Virus record (IMG/VR): IMGVR_UViG_3300038423_000198
Coordinates: 1 to 26,269 of that record
Origin: a virus
Length of the DNA stretch: 26,269 bases
Reading direction: 5' to 3' (one strand)
Positions 19,693-26,269 of the stretch are shown here, one piece after another (the stretch's first letter is position 1; each line of letters begins with the position of its first letter). The translations under genes and the position numbers were made by a program. The notes beneath the pieces were generated by a model. The model did no database searches, was not told where the DNA came from, and was given only the letters and a program-made list of their open reading frames with translations.

Positions 19693-21006
19693 ATGGGAAC
19701 AGGAATACCAGTAGAGAAGGTTTTGAAGTTCACGGACAAAGGCATTTCCGTTGAGGAAGCCCGCAAGAGAATGTTGGAAGCAGGCGAAGCACCGAAAGGG
19801 ATTCTGAAAGAAGTACGCAAGAACGCGGCAGTGAATCCAACACCAGCACAACCAGTTGTTCAGCCAACTGTATCGGCTCCGGTACGACAACCTGTCCCGA
19901 AGAGAGAAGTTGCCACATCCGCTAAGCTGACTGTTGTTACCGAAGATGGAACGGACGGAGAAAGTACTATCATCTCCGCCGAGACGCCGCAAAAGCTAGA
20001 TGCTGAAATCAGAACGATTCACAGTCAAGCACAAATCAAGCACCAGAAGATTCGCGTTGAGTTTATTGCCGATGAGCCTATTGAACCAGTTGTTCAACCA
20101 GAACCAACAGCGGTGGTTGTAGAAGAACCCGTTACTGCTCCTGTGGTGGCTCCCGTAGTTGTGTCACCGATTCCTGTAGAACAACCCGAGCGAATTGAAA
20201 ACGCCAAATTCATTCTGGAAATCAAACAGGAAGACGGTGAATGGATTGGCGAGATCACGTACAAGAACGGTGCAGGTATTGAACGCTTTACTGCTCCGTC
20301 ACGTAATGCTCTGAATTTGAAGTTGCTCGAAGGCAAGGCCAATGCGACCCTTCGTGTTCGTGAAGCTATACGACGCGAGAAATATGGCACCGAATTGGAT
20401 AAGGTCTATACCTTGCCCGACTATCTGACGCAAGAAGCGTATGATGCTCTTCCAAAAGAAGCGCAGATGGGAATTCTTGATACGATTGCCACGAATGAAG
20501 GCAACGTGTTCAAAGAGTTGCACCCCGAGTATTGGCCGAATGAGGACAATTCTGTCAAGATTCAAAAGTTTTTGAACAAGCGTGGTTTACCTTTCACGCT
20601 AAGAAACATCGAATTTGCTTTTGAAGAACTGATGGAAAGCGAAGAGCTTGATATCAGACCAACTCCAAAACCAACAGTTGTAGCACCGTCCGTACCTAGC
20701 CCTGCACCGCGCACAGAGGATTCTGTGGCGGCGGTAGTGCCTGTAACCCCTGTTGCACCCGCACCAGTGGTTCCGGCTACCCCTGCACCGCAGGTACGCA
20801 AGAGGGGGACGACTGGCTTGCAGCCCGGTCATTCTAGCGCGGCTAACACCGAACTAGAAACGGCCACAGAGGAAGCTAACAAGCCGAGCGAACCCTCAGT
20901 CGCGGAACTTCGTAAATCTTCTCCTATCGGAAAACCGCCTAGCGACGACCTCCGACGAGCGTATCAAAATACGCTTGCCGAACGTCGAAAGGCTCGACAG
21001 TTCTAA
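19693..21006 (+). CDS. putative capsid scaffolding / assembly protein
   Basis: A 437-residue protein with AAAGGAG before ATG 19693. Its N-terminal helix-turn-helix-like part (VEKVLKFTDKGISVEEARKR) is followed by Pro/Val/Gln/Glu-rich disordered stretches. A folded centre (residues of about 170-320, FILEIKQEDGEWIGEITYKN ... LPDYLTQEAYDALPKEAQMG) precedes another Pro/Ala-rich linker and a basic tail (RRAYQNTLAERRKARQF). Position between portal and capsid and the flexible composition suggest a scaffold. There is no visible protease domain. The assignment is by context. Confidence 0.5.
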   Translation: MGTGIPVEKVLKFTDKGISVEEARKRMLEAGEAPKGILKEVRKNAAVNPTPAQPVVQPTVSAPVRQPVPKREVATSAKLTVVTEDGTDGESTIISAETPQKLDAEIRTIHSQAQIKHQKIRVEFIADEPIEPVVQPEPTAVVVEEPVTAPVVAPVVVSPIPVEQPERIENAKFILEIKQEDGEWIGEITYKNGAGIERFTAPSRNALNLKLLEGKANATLRVREAIRREKYGTELDKVYTLPDYLTQEAYDALPKEAQMGILDTIATNEGNVFKELHPEYWPNEDNSVKIQKFLNKRGLPFTLRNIEFAFEELMESEELDIRPTPKPTVVAPSVPSPAPRTEDSVAAVVPVTPVAPAPVVPATPAPQVRKRGTTGLQPGHSSAANTELETATEEANKPSEPSVAELRKSSPIGKPPSDDLRRAYQNTLAERRKARQF

Positions 21007-21134
21007 TCGGATTGATTGGGACAATAGTGGGAAGTAAACATTTGTTCGGCATACCATAGCAGAGGTTTCTGCCGCTAGTCTCTAATATGAATTGGAGTCC
21101 TAGTGTTCTAATGTAAAAAATTGAGGTAACAAAT
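21007..21134 (+). other. non-coding leader of the capsid gene
   Basis: 128 nt without an ORF. It contains a small hairpin GCAGA-GGTT-TCTGC and ends with GAGGT before the capsid ATG. No promoter of the TGTGG-TATAAT type is seen. Confidence 0.4.
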
Positions 21135-23781
21135 ATGCCTAGTAATTCACAGGCTTCATTTGTTATCGGCTCAACTTTGCCAAGCACCCAAGCGGTCTTT
21201 TATGATCGTTTGGCAGTACGTGCTTTGTTCGCGCATCTTGGGTTCCAAGGGCTGACCGCAGAACGTCAGATTCCGAAGAACGCAGGTCGCACGACACAAA
21301 TTTACACGTATAACTTGGCTCCGTTTACTGCGAACGTTTCAGCAAACGCGATTGATATTGGTGGTGGACCCATCAATACCCCGCCCCCGACTGCCGTAGA
21401 AGGCACCGTGGGCACACCAATCGTGCCAACTGAAGCGAGCATCCAAGCAGTGCTAGGTCAGTACGTTGATTACGTCAACGTTTCTGACTTTGCTCTTGCT
21501 GTGGATATTGGAAAGCCTCTCGAACAACTCAGCGAAATGCTTGGGTATCGAGGCGCTCTCGTGGTTGATACGTTGATTCAGCAAGGCTTTGATGCTGCTG
21601 TTTCTACGGACCCAACTGCAAGCGTTCAGCTTTCTGATGGTAGCTACGTGACCCGTGCGGTTCTTAACACGGCTGTGGCTACAATTCGCGGAAAGAACGG
21701 ACGACCTTTTGCCGGTGGAAGAATGCGTGGAATCATGCATCAACAAGGGTGCATGCAAAATTAAGCTATATCCGTTAATATCTTACATTTAGCTTGACAA
21801 AGTATCAGATATGTGATACAATGTTTAGTGAAATAAGACAAGACGGAGGAAAGACTTCGATGGATCACAACGCATGGCCGTATGTGGCCGGAATTTTAGA
21901 TGGTGAAGGAAGCATCTACGTTGTCCGTGGTCAACGCTCAGACGGATGTTCGGGTGAGCGATTTGAATTGGGAATCAAAATTAGCAATACAGATTTCCGT
22001 CTCATCAAATGGCTACTGCACAACTTTGGTGGACGATTTCAGACTGATGTTAGCAACCGCAAAGGACGAGGTTTTTCTTCTTTGCGGGCCAAACTTTTAT
22101 ATCAGTGGAAATTGTCTGGCAGCAAAAACAAAGAGAAGTTTTTGTTAGGTGTTATCCCGTATATGATTATCAAGCAGGAACAAGCTAAACTCGCTCTTGA
22201 GTGGGTTAGATTGGGAACTGGTTGGAATCAAGAAAAGCGCGCGGTGCTGGCAGAAAAAATATCAGCACTGAACCACGGCCATCTAATCGAAGAATCCCCA
22301 ACGACTAATACGCTTAACACTCCATTTTATGGAATGAAGATAGAGTCTGAACTGCATGGTGACATGCAGAGTGATCCTGCGGTGACGCAGAAATCCTAAA
22401 CAAAAATTACCTTATATACTTAACGATGTTGCTAACGACCTGACTCACAACGGCGTTCTCGACACCGAGAAGTACACCCGTGAAGGACAGAAGTGGATTG
22501 AAGCTGGCCTCGCAGAAGATAATGAAATCATCCCGGTAGCGGGTATCGATTTCGTTATGAGCACCAACGTTCCGTTGGTTGCCAACTTGCCCGCATCTGG
22601 TAAGTCTTCTTGGGAAACCTACATTACTGCTGACGAGACGATGTTCGCTATCGCTCTTGGTGGTTTTGAAGACGTTCCTTAACCATTGCCGTTTCATGAA
22701 GTTACGGCACAGGGTACGTAAAATCTCGCTATATCGGGGAAACACCTGATACCCCTCAGGCCAATCCCGAGGCAACCTGCGCAAGCAGAGAGTCCGTAGA
22801 GACTACACGCGAGAAACATCTTGACAAACTACAGAATTTGTGGTATAATGTTTGGGTGTTATGATATAGTCCGTTCTGCATGGTAACATGCAGAGTTAGG
22901 GGTGAGACATGGGTTTTGCAACAGTAGAACAAGAGCGGCAATACGCTCGTCAGTATTATGCCCGCAATCGGGCCAAGATACTGGAGCATGCTCGGGAGAA
23001 GTATGCCGAGAATGCAGAACTACGTAAAGCGAAATCAGATTATCGAAAAGAATGGTGGAAGGGCGTTTCTTCCGACTGGGACCGTTACAAGATTTATATG
23101 GTTCGCCGGGCTCGTCACCGTGCCAAGATGCTTGGTCTTCCTTTCGATCTCACACCTGATGACATCACTATTCCAGAGGTATGTCCGCTTTTGGGAATTC
23201 GTTTACAAGTGGCAACAGGTCGTCACAAAGACGATTCACCTGCTCTTGACCGAAGAATTCCTGAAAAAGGGTATATCAAAGAAAATGTGATGGTCATCTC
23301 GCAACGCGCCAACGTTTTGAAACGGGATGCTTCTTTAGAAGAGCTAGAGAAGCTAGTTGACGGATTGCGAAGAATAACAAATTAAGGACGAATCCAACTT
23401 CAAGGCAAACATCTATGAATTCGCACCGAGTGCATTTGACCCGGGCGGAGAAATAGGTGGAGCGGTTAGTTACAACTAAGTAAAATTGGTTCATCGTGGC
23501 GAAATCCGCGAATGAGAATCTTCTCTAATTGACTCGAACCCTGAAATGGCAACGAGGCGGAAGCGAAAGCACCGTGAGAGACTAAGCGAGAAGACACCCT
23601 TCGGGGTGATGCAATAGTCCGAGCACACAGGAATCCAACTGTGTGAGATTGTCAGAAATGCACAATCCCCCAAGTTATTTGGGGTAACAATCCTGTTAAG
23701 TTCGTCGTAACTCCCCGTCCTGCCGCCGCTGGCACGTTCCTGCCCTTCCGACGTATTTTGTCGGAAACAGCAACAGCCTAA
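21135..23781 (+). CDS. major capsid protein, four exons interrupted by three group I introns
   Basis: Exons: 21135-21740, 22410-22679, 23387-23477 and 23696-23781, together encoding 350 residues. Exon 1 (MPSNSQASFVIGSTLPSTQA ... RMRGIMH) and exon 2 (PYILNDVANDLTHNGVLDTE ... ALGGFEDVP) join as IMH-P, a hydrophobic-H-P step typical of HK97-fold capsid proteins. Exon 3 (DESNFKANIYEFAP ... GGAVSYN) and exon 4 (FKFVVTPRPAAAGTFLPFRR ... ETATA) complete the C-terminus. Each exon stops in-frame within a few codons of its 5' splice site. Boundaries rest on P1 pairing with a U-G pair, frame continuity and, for introns 2 and 3, a terminal G. The position after portal and putative scaffold supports the identity. 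GAGGT precedes ATG 21135. Confidence 0.82.
21794..21822 (+). promoter_or_regulatory. intron-internal promoter for the LAGLIDADG gene
   Basis: TTGACA (21794-21799), 17-bp spacer ending TGTGA, TACAAT (21817-21822). Same class as the promoters of early-region genes and the tRNA array. Confidence 0.7.
21860..22399 (+). CDS. LAGLIDADG homing endonuclease
   Basis: A 179-residue protein from ATG 21860 (GGAGG at 21846-21850). YVAGILDGEGSIYVV is the single LAGLIDADG motif, with the catalytic acidic residue in LDGEGSI. GIKISNTDFRLIKWLLHNFG and LYQWKLSGSKNKEKFLLGVI are the following strand-helix parts of this fold. With one motif it probably acts as a homodimer, making a double-strand cut at intron-less capsid alleles. 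The C-terminal residues ESPTTNTLNTPFYGMKIESE are encoded by ribozyme core sequence, so protein and RNA constrain each other. Confidence 0.88.
   Translation: MDHNAWPYVAGILDGEGSIYVVRGQRSDGCSGERFELGIKISNTDFRLIKWLLHNFGGRFQTDVSNRKGRGFSSLRAKLLYQWKLSGSKNKEKFLLGVIPYMIIKQEQAKLALEWVRLGTGWNQEKRAVLAEKISALNHGHLIEESPTTNTLNTPFYGMKIESELHGDMQSDPAVTQKS
22821..22849 (+). promoter_or_regulatory. intron-internal promoter for the HNH gene, in the P8 loop
   Basis: TTGACA (22821-22826), 17-bp spacer ending TTTGTGG, TATAAT (22844-22849). Closely matches the promoter at 929-957. Confidence 0.8.
22909..23385 (+). CDS. HNH homing endonuclease in intron 2
   Basis: A 158-residue protein from ATG 22909, preceded by GGTGAG. 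The N-terminus is a basic, coiled-coil-like region (RQYARQYYARNRAKILEHAR). The nuclease part has EVCPLLGIRLQ, then DDSPALDRRIPEKGYIKENV and MVISQRANVLKRDASLEELE. This matches phage HNH proteins of the form S-P-x-L-DR-I ... GY-x-x-N-v-x-v-i-S-x-x-A-N. The stop ends one base before the intron's last G. It probably cuts intron-less capsid alleles near the exon 2/3 junction. Confidence 0.85.
   Translation: MGFATVEQERQYARQYYARNRAKILEHAREKYAENAELRKAKSDYRKEWWKGVSSDWDRYKIYMVRRARHRAKMLGLPFDLTPDDITIPEVCPLLGIRLQVATGRHKDDSPALDRRIPEKGYIKENVMVISQRANVLKRDASLEELEKLVDGLRRITN
23478..23695 (+). other. group I intron 3 (218 nt, no ORF)
   Basis: P1: exon AACT plus intron AA pairs with TTGGTT (23485-23490), with U-G at the splice site. 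P3 is TCTTCTC (23519-23525) with GAGAAGA (23588-23594). P7 is GACTA (23580-23584) with TAGTC (23615-23619). P8 is CACCC-TTCG-GGGTG (23595-23608). P9 is CACACAG/CTGTGTG (23624-23645). Further stems are GATTGT/ACAATC and CCCC/GGGG. The intron ends at G695 and exon 4 completes the codon TTT (Phe). The compact core with no ORF suggests the endonuclease was lost or never present. Confidence 0.85.
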
Positions 23782-24036
23782 GCCGATAATAACTCAAGTT
23801 TCGGAGTAACGAAACAATCCTTGCTCCACACGGTATGTGGACTAAAATTTACCGAGTTTGCCCGTTTACATAAACGAGCCGTTACCGAGAACGTTTACTC
23901 GGAACCCCCAGTCAGGCAGGGGTATACAAGAAGCCGCCCGGCGTTGGTCCCGCAGGCCAACAAAACTTCGTCAAAGGGATAGTGGCCTCCTCCCGCTATC
24001 CCTTGGCGTTGTAAGAAGAAAAAGGAGAAGAAGATA
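23782..24036 (+). other. structured non-coding region after the capsid gene
   Basis: 255 nt without a credible gene. Successive hairpins are GTTTCG/CGAAAC (23798-23815), CCACA/TGTGG near 23830, CCGAG/CTCGG near 23886 and CCCC/GGGG near 23910, then the hairpin at 23970-24007. There is no T-run, so these are more likely RNA stability or control elements than a terminator. Confidence 0.5.
23970..24007 (+). promoter_or_regulatory. hairpin with anti-Shine-Dalgarno loop (copy 1)
   Basis: The stem GTCA-A-AGGGATAG with CTATCCCT-TGGC carries a 13-nt loop TGGCCTCCTCCCG. The loop's CTCCT (23987-23991) is complementary to AGGAG (24023-24027), the ribosome binding site of the gene at 24037. A second copy with compensatory changes lies at 24367-24401. 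Confidence 0.55.
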
Positions 24037-24324
24037 ATGTTGACAGTAAAACTATATACAGACGGAAAAGTCACAGTAGTTGAAGGTACAAAGATAAACG
24101 TCTATGCGGCAGGTCCAAACGAAGGAATTGCGGACAATCCGAAAGACAGATTATGGGATGTAATTGAAATTTCAGTCGAACAGGGAGAAAAGAATGAGGT
24201 GTTTTATCTCTCTAGTATAAAAAGACCCCGACCTAAAGGGTGGGCGGCTGAAGTCGATTTTTATGAGAAGGCATATATTGAAAACGAGCATGGTGCGACT
24301 ATTGAAATTGTAAAACCAGTTTAG
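24037..24324 (+). CDS. hypothetical protein behind a regulatory hairpin
   Basis: A 95-residue, probably beta-rich protein (MLTVKLYTDGKVTVVEGTKI ... DVIEISVEQGEKNEVFYLSS) with AAAGGAG upstream. No family is recognised. It directly follows the capsid gene, and the hairpin at 23970-24007 may limit its translation. It shares this leader type with the next gene although the proteins are not visibly related. Confidence 0.65.
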   Translation: MLTVKLYTDGKVTVVEGTKINVYAAGPNEGIADNPKDRLWDVIEISVEQGEKNEVFYLSSIKRPRPKGWAAEVDFYEKAYIENEHGATIEIVKPV

Positions 24325-24366
24325 TTTTTAATAATAGCCTCGCCTGATCCGCGAGTAAAATCGAAA

Positions 24367-24401
24367 CGGGGAGATAGTGGCCTCTTCCCGCTGTCTCTCG
24401 G
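24367..24401 (+). promoter_or_regulatory. hairpin with anti-Shine-Dalgarno loop (copy 2)
   Basis: The stem CGGGGAGATAG with CTGTCTCTCGG (one mismatch) bears loop TGGCCTCTTCCCG. CCTCT (24381-24385) is complementary to AGAGG (24411-24415), part of the next ribosome binding site. Stem and loop differ from copy 1 in ways that preserve pairing. Confidence 0.55.
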
Positions 24402-24424
24402 CATTGTCTCAGAGGAGATAAAAA

Positions 24425-24616
24425 ATGAATATAGTTTTAGAAAATGATGGACAAAGAGCAATTGTACGGCGCTCATATATTCCTTTATCGGAGCTAAAAA
24501 CATCTTTTATATTTGCGGACGATATTGGATTACTTTGTGCTGTTTATCGTAGCGATTTTAATTTAACTAAGGAACAATTTCTTGCAGAACTTCCGGTCGG
24601 CGGGGAGTGTAAATAA
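24425..24616 (+). CDS. hypothetical small protein behind a regulatory hairpin
   Basis: A 63-residue protein, MNIVLENDGQRAIVRRSYIP, with AGAGGAG before ATG 24425. Short strands are followed by a helix (LTKEQFLAELP). No family is recognised. Its stop overlaps the next start by one base (TAATG), so the leader hairpin may control both genes. Confidence 0.6.
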   Translation: MNIVLENDGQRAIVRRSYIPLSELKTSFIFADDIGLLCAVYRSDFNLTKEQFLAELPVGGECK

Positions 24617-25323
24617 TGTCTGATGACTTTGTCAAAACAATTACTGATGAAGATGTAGCATGGCATAATAAAGAAGAAGCCCTGCTTGAAGAGATGGGTT
24701 TGACGCGCAACGACACTGACAAGTTGCGCAAGACCATGTTGTCTGCTGACGAAGCTGTTTGCGCGAAGCAAGAAGAACTGACACGTATCCGCCAGCACAA
24801 AGGCCGCAAAGAGAATTGGCAGGAATTTCTGGATACCAAGGCGCGCATGGGGCGCGTGTTGTCTGGCCATGATGTGATTCGTCATCTTCGCACCATCTTG
24901 CCGCAACTGCGTTGCGCCGATGGCCGCGTTCGAAAAACGCTTTCTTTATTTTCTCCCGTTGTGCGCACCTACGAAGACGGGTTTCATCCGGGCTGGGAGT
25001 ATTTGGGCTGGATTCAAAGCCATCTTAATCCCGAATATACAATTGATATCGTGGATGCTGACGGCGTGCCCAAGGGCAAAATTAACGGCTGGCGCACCTT
25101 CCTGCTGAACGTCATTATCCGCAAAGACGGCACCGGCAAATGGATTCTGAAATCCAACGGCGTTGTAGCAGATGGGACTGGATTGCCGTTGAAGATCATC
25201 ACTGAAGAACAGGCATTACGTGCATTTGGATATCCGACAAACGGAGCCACGGCTTCAGAGTATCGCAGACAACTTTGGGAGTTCCGCAATGGTAAGCAAG
25301 TTAATCCTATTGCATGGACTTAA
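24616..25323 (+). CDS. hypothetical protein
   Basis: A 235-residue protein coupled by TAATG to the previous gene. The first 80 residues are charged helices (KEEALLEEMGLTRNDTDKLR ... QEELTRIRQHKGRKENW). The middle has FSPVVRTYEDGFHPGWEYLG and NPEYTIDIVDADGVPKGKIN, and the end is FGYPTNGATASEYRRQLWEF. I do not recognise the family. Its location after the capsid gene suggests a virion or late function. Confidence 0.65.
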   Translation: MSDDFVKTITDEDVAWHNKEEALLEEMGLTRNDTDKLRKTMLSADEAVCAKQEELTRIRQHKGRKENWQEFLDTKARMGRVLSGHDVIRHLRTILPQLRCADGRVRKTLSLFSPVVRTYEDGFHPGWEYLGWIQSHLNPEYTIDIVDADGVPKGKINGWRTFLLNVIIRKDGTGKWILKSNGVVADGTGLPLKIITEEQALRAFGYPTNGATASEYRRQLWEFRNGKQVNPIAWT

Positions 25324-25403
25324 ACGAATGTTACTGAACTGAGCGAAGCACCACAGTTCAAACCAACCGCGCTCACACGGAAAGGTGAGATAAGGAGAAG
25401 TAT
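25324..25403 (+). promoter_or_regulatory. intergenic hairpin
   Basis: TGAACTG and CAGTTCA form a perfect 7-bp stem near 25334-25359. AAGGAG for the next gene follows at 25393-25398. No promoter box is evident. Confidence 0.35.
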
Positions 25404-25889
25404 ATGTCAGAAGAAAAAGATACACCTAATATCACTAAGGTAACGGTACCCGCCGGTCTCACAAACGATCAGCTTTTCAAGATGTTGATCGATGCTCAGA
25501 AGGAACAGGCCAAGTCCAACAAACTGTTGGCTGATGCTCTTTTGGAATCACGCAAGCCTTACATTGATCCGGCTGTATTGGAAGAAAAGCAGCGGGCTTT
25601 GGAAGAGAAGCGCAAGTCGGTGGACCTCACCATGCGCCAGCGTGCTGAAACCAAGAGACAGTGTCCGCATACGCGAACCACTCAGGACAGCAACGGCTTT
25701 GTTTCGTTTGGCGACAAATTGAACATTAAGTGGCAAGAACACTCCAACGGAATCATCTTGGGTGTTTGCGGCACTTGTTTCTCTCAGTTTGACGCCCGCA
25801 ATCCAGCAGATCGAGACCTACTCCGTCGAGACGGAACTTCGATCAAGAATATGGGTCGCGCCCGCGAGCATTCTCGTTTGGGGATGTAA
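25404..25889 (+). CDS. hypothetical protein with coiled coil and zinc-binding motif
   Basis: A 161-residue protein. A helical region (NDQLFKMLIDAQKEQAKSNK ... EEKQRALEEKRKSVDLTMRQ) likely forms a coiled coil. It is followed by KRQCPHTRT and ILGVCGTCFSQFDARNP, a C-x-H plus C-x2-C zinc-finger-like arrangement. It ends in a basic tail. No specific family is recognised. A strong terminator follows directly. Confidence 0.65.
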   Translation: MSEEKDTPNITKVTVPAGLTNDQLFKMLIDAQKEQAKSNKLLADALLESRKPYIDPAVLEEKQRALEEKRKSVDLTMRQRAETKRQCPHTRTTQDSNGFVSFGDKLNIKWQEHSNGIILGVCGTCFSQFDARNPADRDLLRRDGTSIKNMGRAREHSRLGM

Positions 25890-25897
25890 AGAAAATC

Positions 25898-25930
25898 AAG
25901 GCCGCAAGAGGAAGCGGCCTTTTTTATTTT
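25898..25930 (+). terminator. rho-independent terminator
   Basis: AAGGCCGC pairs with GCGGCCTT around an 8-nt loop, followed by TTTTTTATTTT. Ends the transcription unit containing 24037-25889. Confidence 0.9.
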
Positions 25931-25939
25931 GAGGAGATG

Positions 25940-26269
25940 ATGAAAAAAGATATCACTGTGGTGACCAGCCTTTGTGGCGCGGGACTCGAAAGAGAGTATT
26001 TACTGCTCCGCGATTTACTTATGTCTCAAGGCCACTATGTGATGGGCGTTCACTATACGGATATGTCCTGTGAACTCCATTCCAGCGATCTCACGATATC
26101 TTTTGAAGTTGTTTCTCCTCGCGTTCTTTCTCTCTCCCGAGAGCATTGGTTAGTTCCAAACAGCGAATGGTGGAACCCGCTTAATGACCGTTTCCTTCCG
26201 CAGTTCAGCAAGATCATCTGCAAGACCAAAGATTGTTACGACATCTGGTGCCGAAAAGTAGGTTCGGCC
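25940..26269 (+). CDS. glycosyltransferase-like protein (partial)
   Basis: 110 residues of a protein that continues past the window. GAGGAG (25931-25936) precedes two adjacent ATGs. The second (25940) has the better spacing. MKKDITVVTSLCGAGLEREY is a Rossmann-type start. LVPNSEWWNPLNDRFLPQFS and KIICKTKDCYDIWCRKVG resemble the N-E-W ... d-x-ilcKT section of GT-B glycosyltransferases. It could modify phage DNA, virion proteins or host glycans. The assignment is tentative because the C-terminal half is missing. Confidence 0.55.
   Translation, partial: MKKDITVVTSLCGAGLEREYLLLRDLLMSQGHYVMGVHYTDMSCELHSSDLTISFEVVSPRVLSLSREHWLVPNSEWWNPLNDRFLPQFSKIICKTKDCYDIWCRKVGSA

Larger units (their letters stand above)
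21741..22409 (+). other. group I intron 1 (669 nt) with LAGLIDADG gene
   Basis: Exon end CATGCAT pairs with GTGCATG (21749-21755) to form P1 with U-G at the splice site. The adjacent AAGG (21745-21748) pairs with exon 2 CCTT as P10. P3 is TTAAGC (21761-21766) with GCTTAA (22312-22317). P7 is CGACTA near 22302 with TAGAGTC at 22341. P8 is TCCAT-TTT-ATGGA (22321-22333). P9 is CTGCATG-GTGA-CATGCAG (22352-22369). The ORF and its promoter lie between the 5' and 3' halves of the core, and its last 30-35 codons run through P7-P9. The inferred last base is A, not the usual G. Confidence 0.78.
22680..23386 (+). other. group I intron 2 (707 nt) with HNH gene
   Basis: P1 is exon ACGTTCCT with GGGTACGT (22712-22719), one mismatch, U-G at the splice site. 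P3 is TCTCGC (22724-22729) with GCGAGA (22809-22814). P4 is CGGG/CCCG. P5 is CCTGA/TCAGG. P7 is GACTA (22801-22805) with TAGTC (22867-22871) in the classic GATATAGTCC context. P9 is CTGCATG-GTAA-CATGCAG (22876-22893). The last base is G386, and exon 3 resumes in frame. A promoter sits in the P8 loop. The ORF follows P9. Confidence 0.85.

Noticed and set aside
21741-21764. Reading the capsid frame straight on to its TAA as the real C-terminus
   Set aside because: The residues after IMH (QQGCMQN) are encoded by the P1 loop and guide sequence, and a capsid-like continuation exists at 22410.
21741-23695. Inteins rather than introns in the capsid gene
   Set aside because: Stop codons occur soon after each exon and there are no intein splicing blocks; group I core helices are present.
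23887-23930. Terminator directly after the capsid gene
   Set aside because: CCGAG/CTCGG and CCCC/GGGG hairpins exist but no T-run follows either one.

Overview
The window is a piece of a tailed double-stranded DNA bacteriophage (Caudoviricetes). Large terminase, portal, a scaffold-position protein, the major capsid protein and two adhesin or tail-spike genes lie in one head/tail block. Genes are tightly packed with ATGA/TAATG overlaps and good Shine-Dalgarno sites. Promoters are sigma70-like, with an extended -10 of the form TGTGG-TATAAT. The host cannot be named from the sequence. The large tRNA set and the RNA processing gene suggest a big-genome, probably virulent phage.

Layout. (1) 1-3800: small accessory genes: cysteine-rich peptides, two tiny membrane peptides, a SLOG-like nucleotide-binding protein, and one gene on the minus strand. 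Several begin only 6-9 nt after a -10 box, so their mRNAs may be leaderless. At about 3320-3490 six copies of an iteron-like 15-mer flank an AT-rich stretch with hairpins, a candidate origin or operator array. (2) 3784-4238: non-coding control region with four GGGACCCA sites, the last inside the promoter of the tRNA operon. (3) 4239-9005: an RNA array of 28 tRNAs, nearly all with encoded CCA and joined by short ATTTT linkers. It also holds a compact bacterial-type RNase P RNA (7264-7520), several structured cassettes that are not tRNAs, two HNH endonuclease genes and one small ORF. One tRNA-Arg carries two complete anticodon arms (CCT and TCT). No tRNA for Gly or Pro was found. (4) 9006-10451: a histidine phosphatase fused to a Cys-rich domain, an endonuclease VII-like gene and a zinc-ribbon peptide. 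(5) 10461-15357: beta-helix spike, a second adhesin with chitobiase-like and carboxypeptidase-regulatory-like domains, small virion-associated proteins and another endonuclease VII-like gene. (6) 15360-21006: terminase, portal, a small protein and a putative scaffold. (7) 21135-23781: the major capsid gene in four exons separated by three group I introns. The first carries a LAGLIDADG gene, the second an HNH gene, and the third has no ORF. (8) 23782-26269: structured leader, two small genes behind a matching pair of hairpins whose loops can pair with the downstream ribosome binding sites, two proteins of unknown function, a strong terminator, and the start of a glycosyltransferase-like gene.

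The most notable content is RNA based. The phage supplies tRNAs with CCA ends, the RNA subunit able to mature them, unexplained structured RNAs in the same transcript, and self-splicing introns in its capsid gene. Splice sites were deduced from P1/P10 pairing and protein continuity. They are inferences and have not been tested experimentally.
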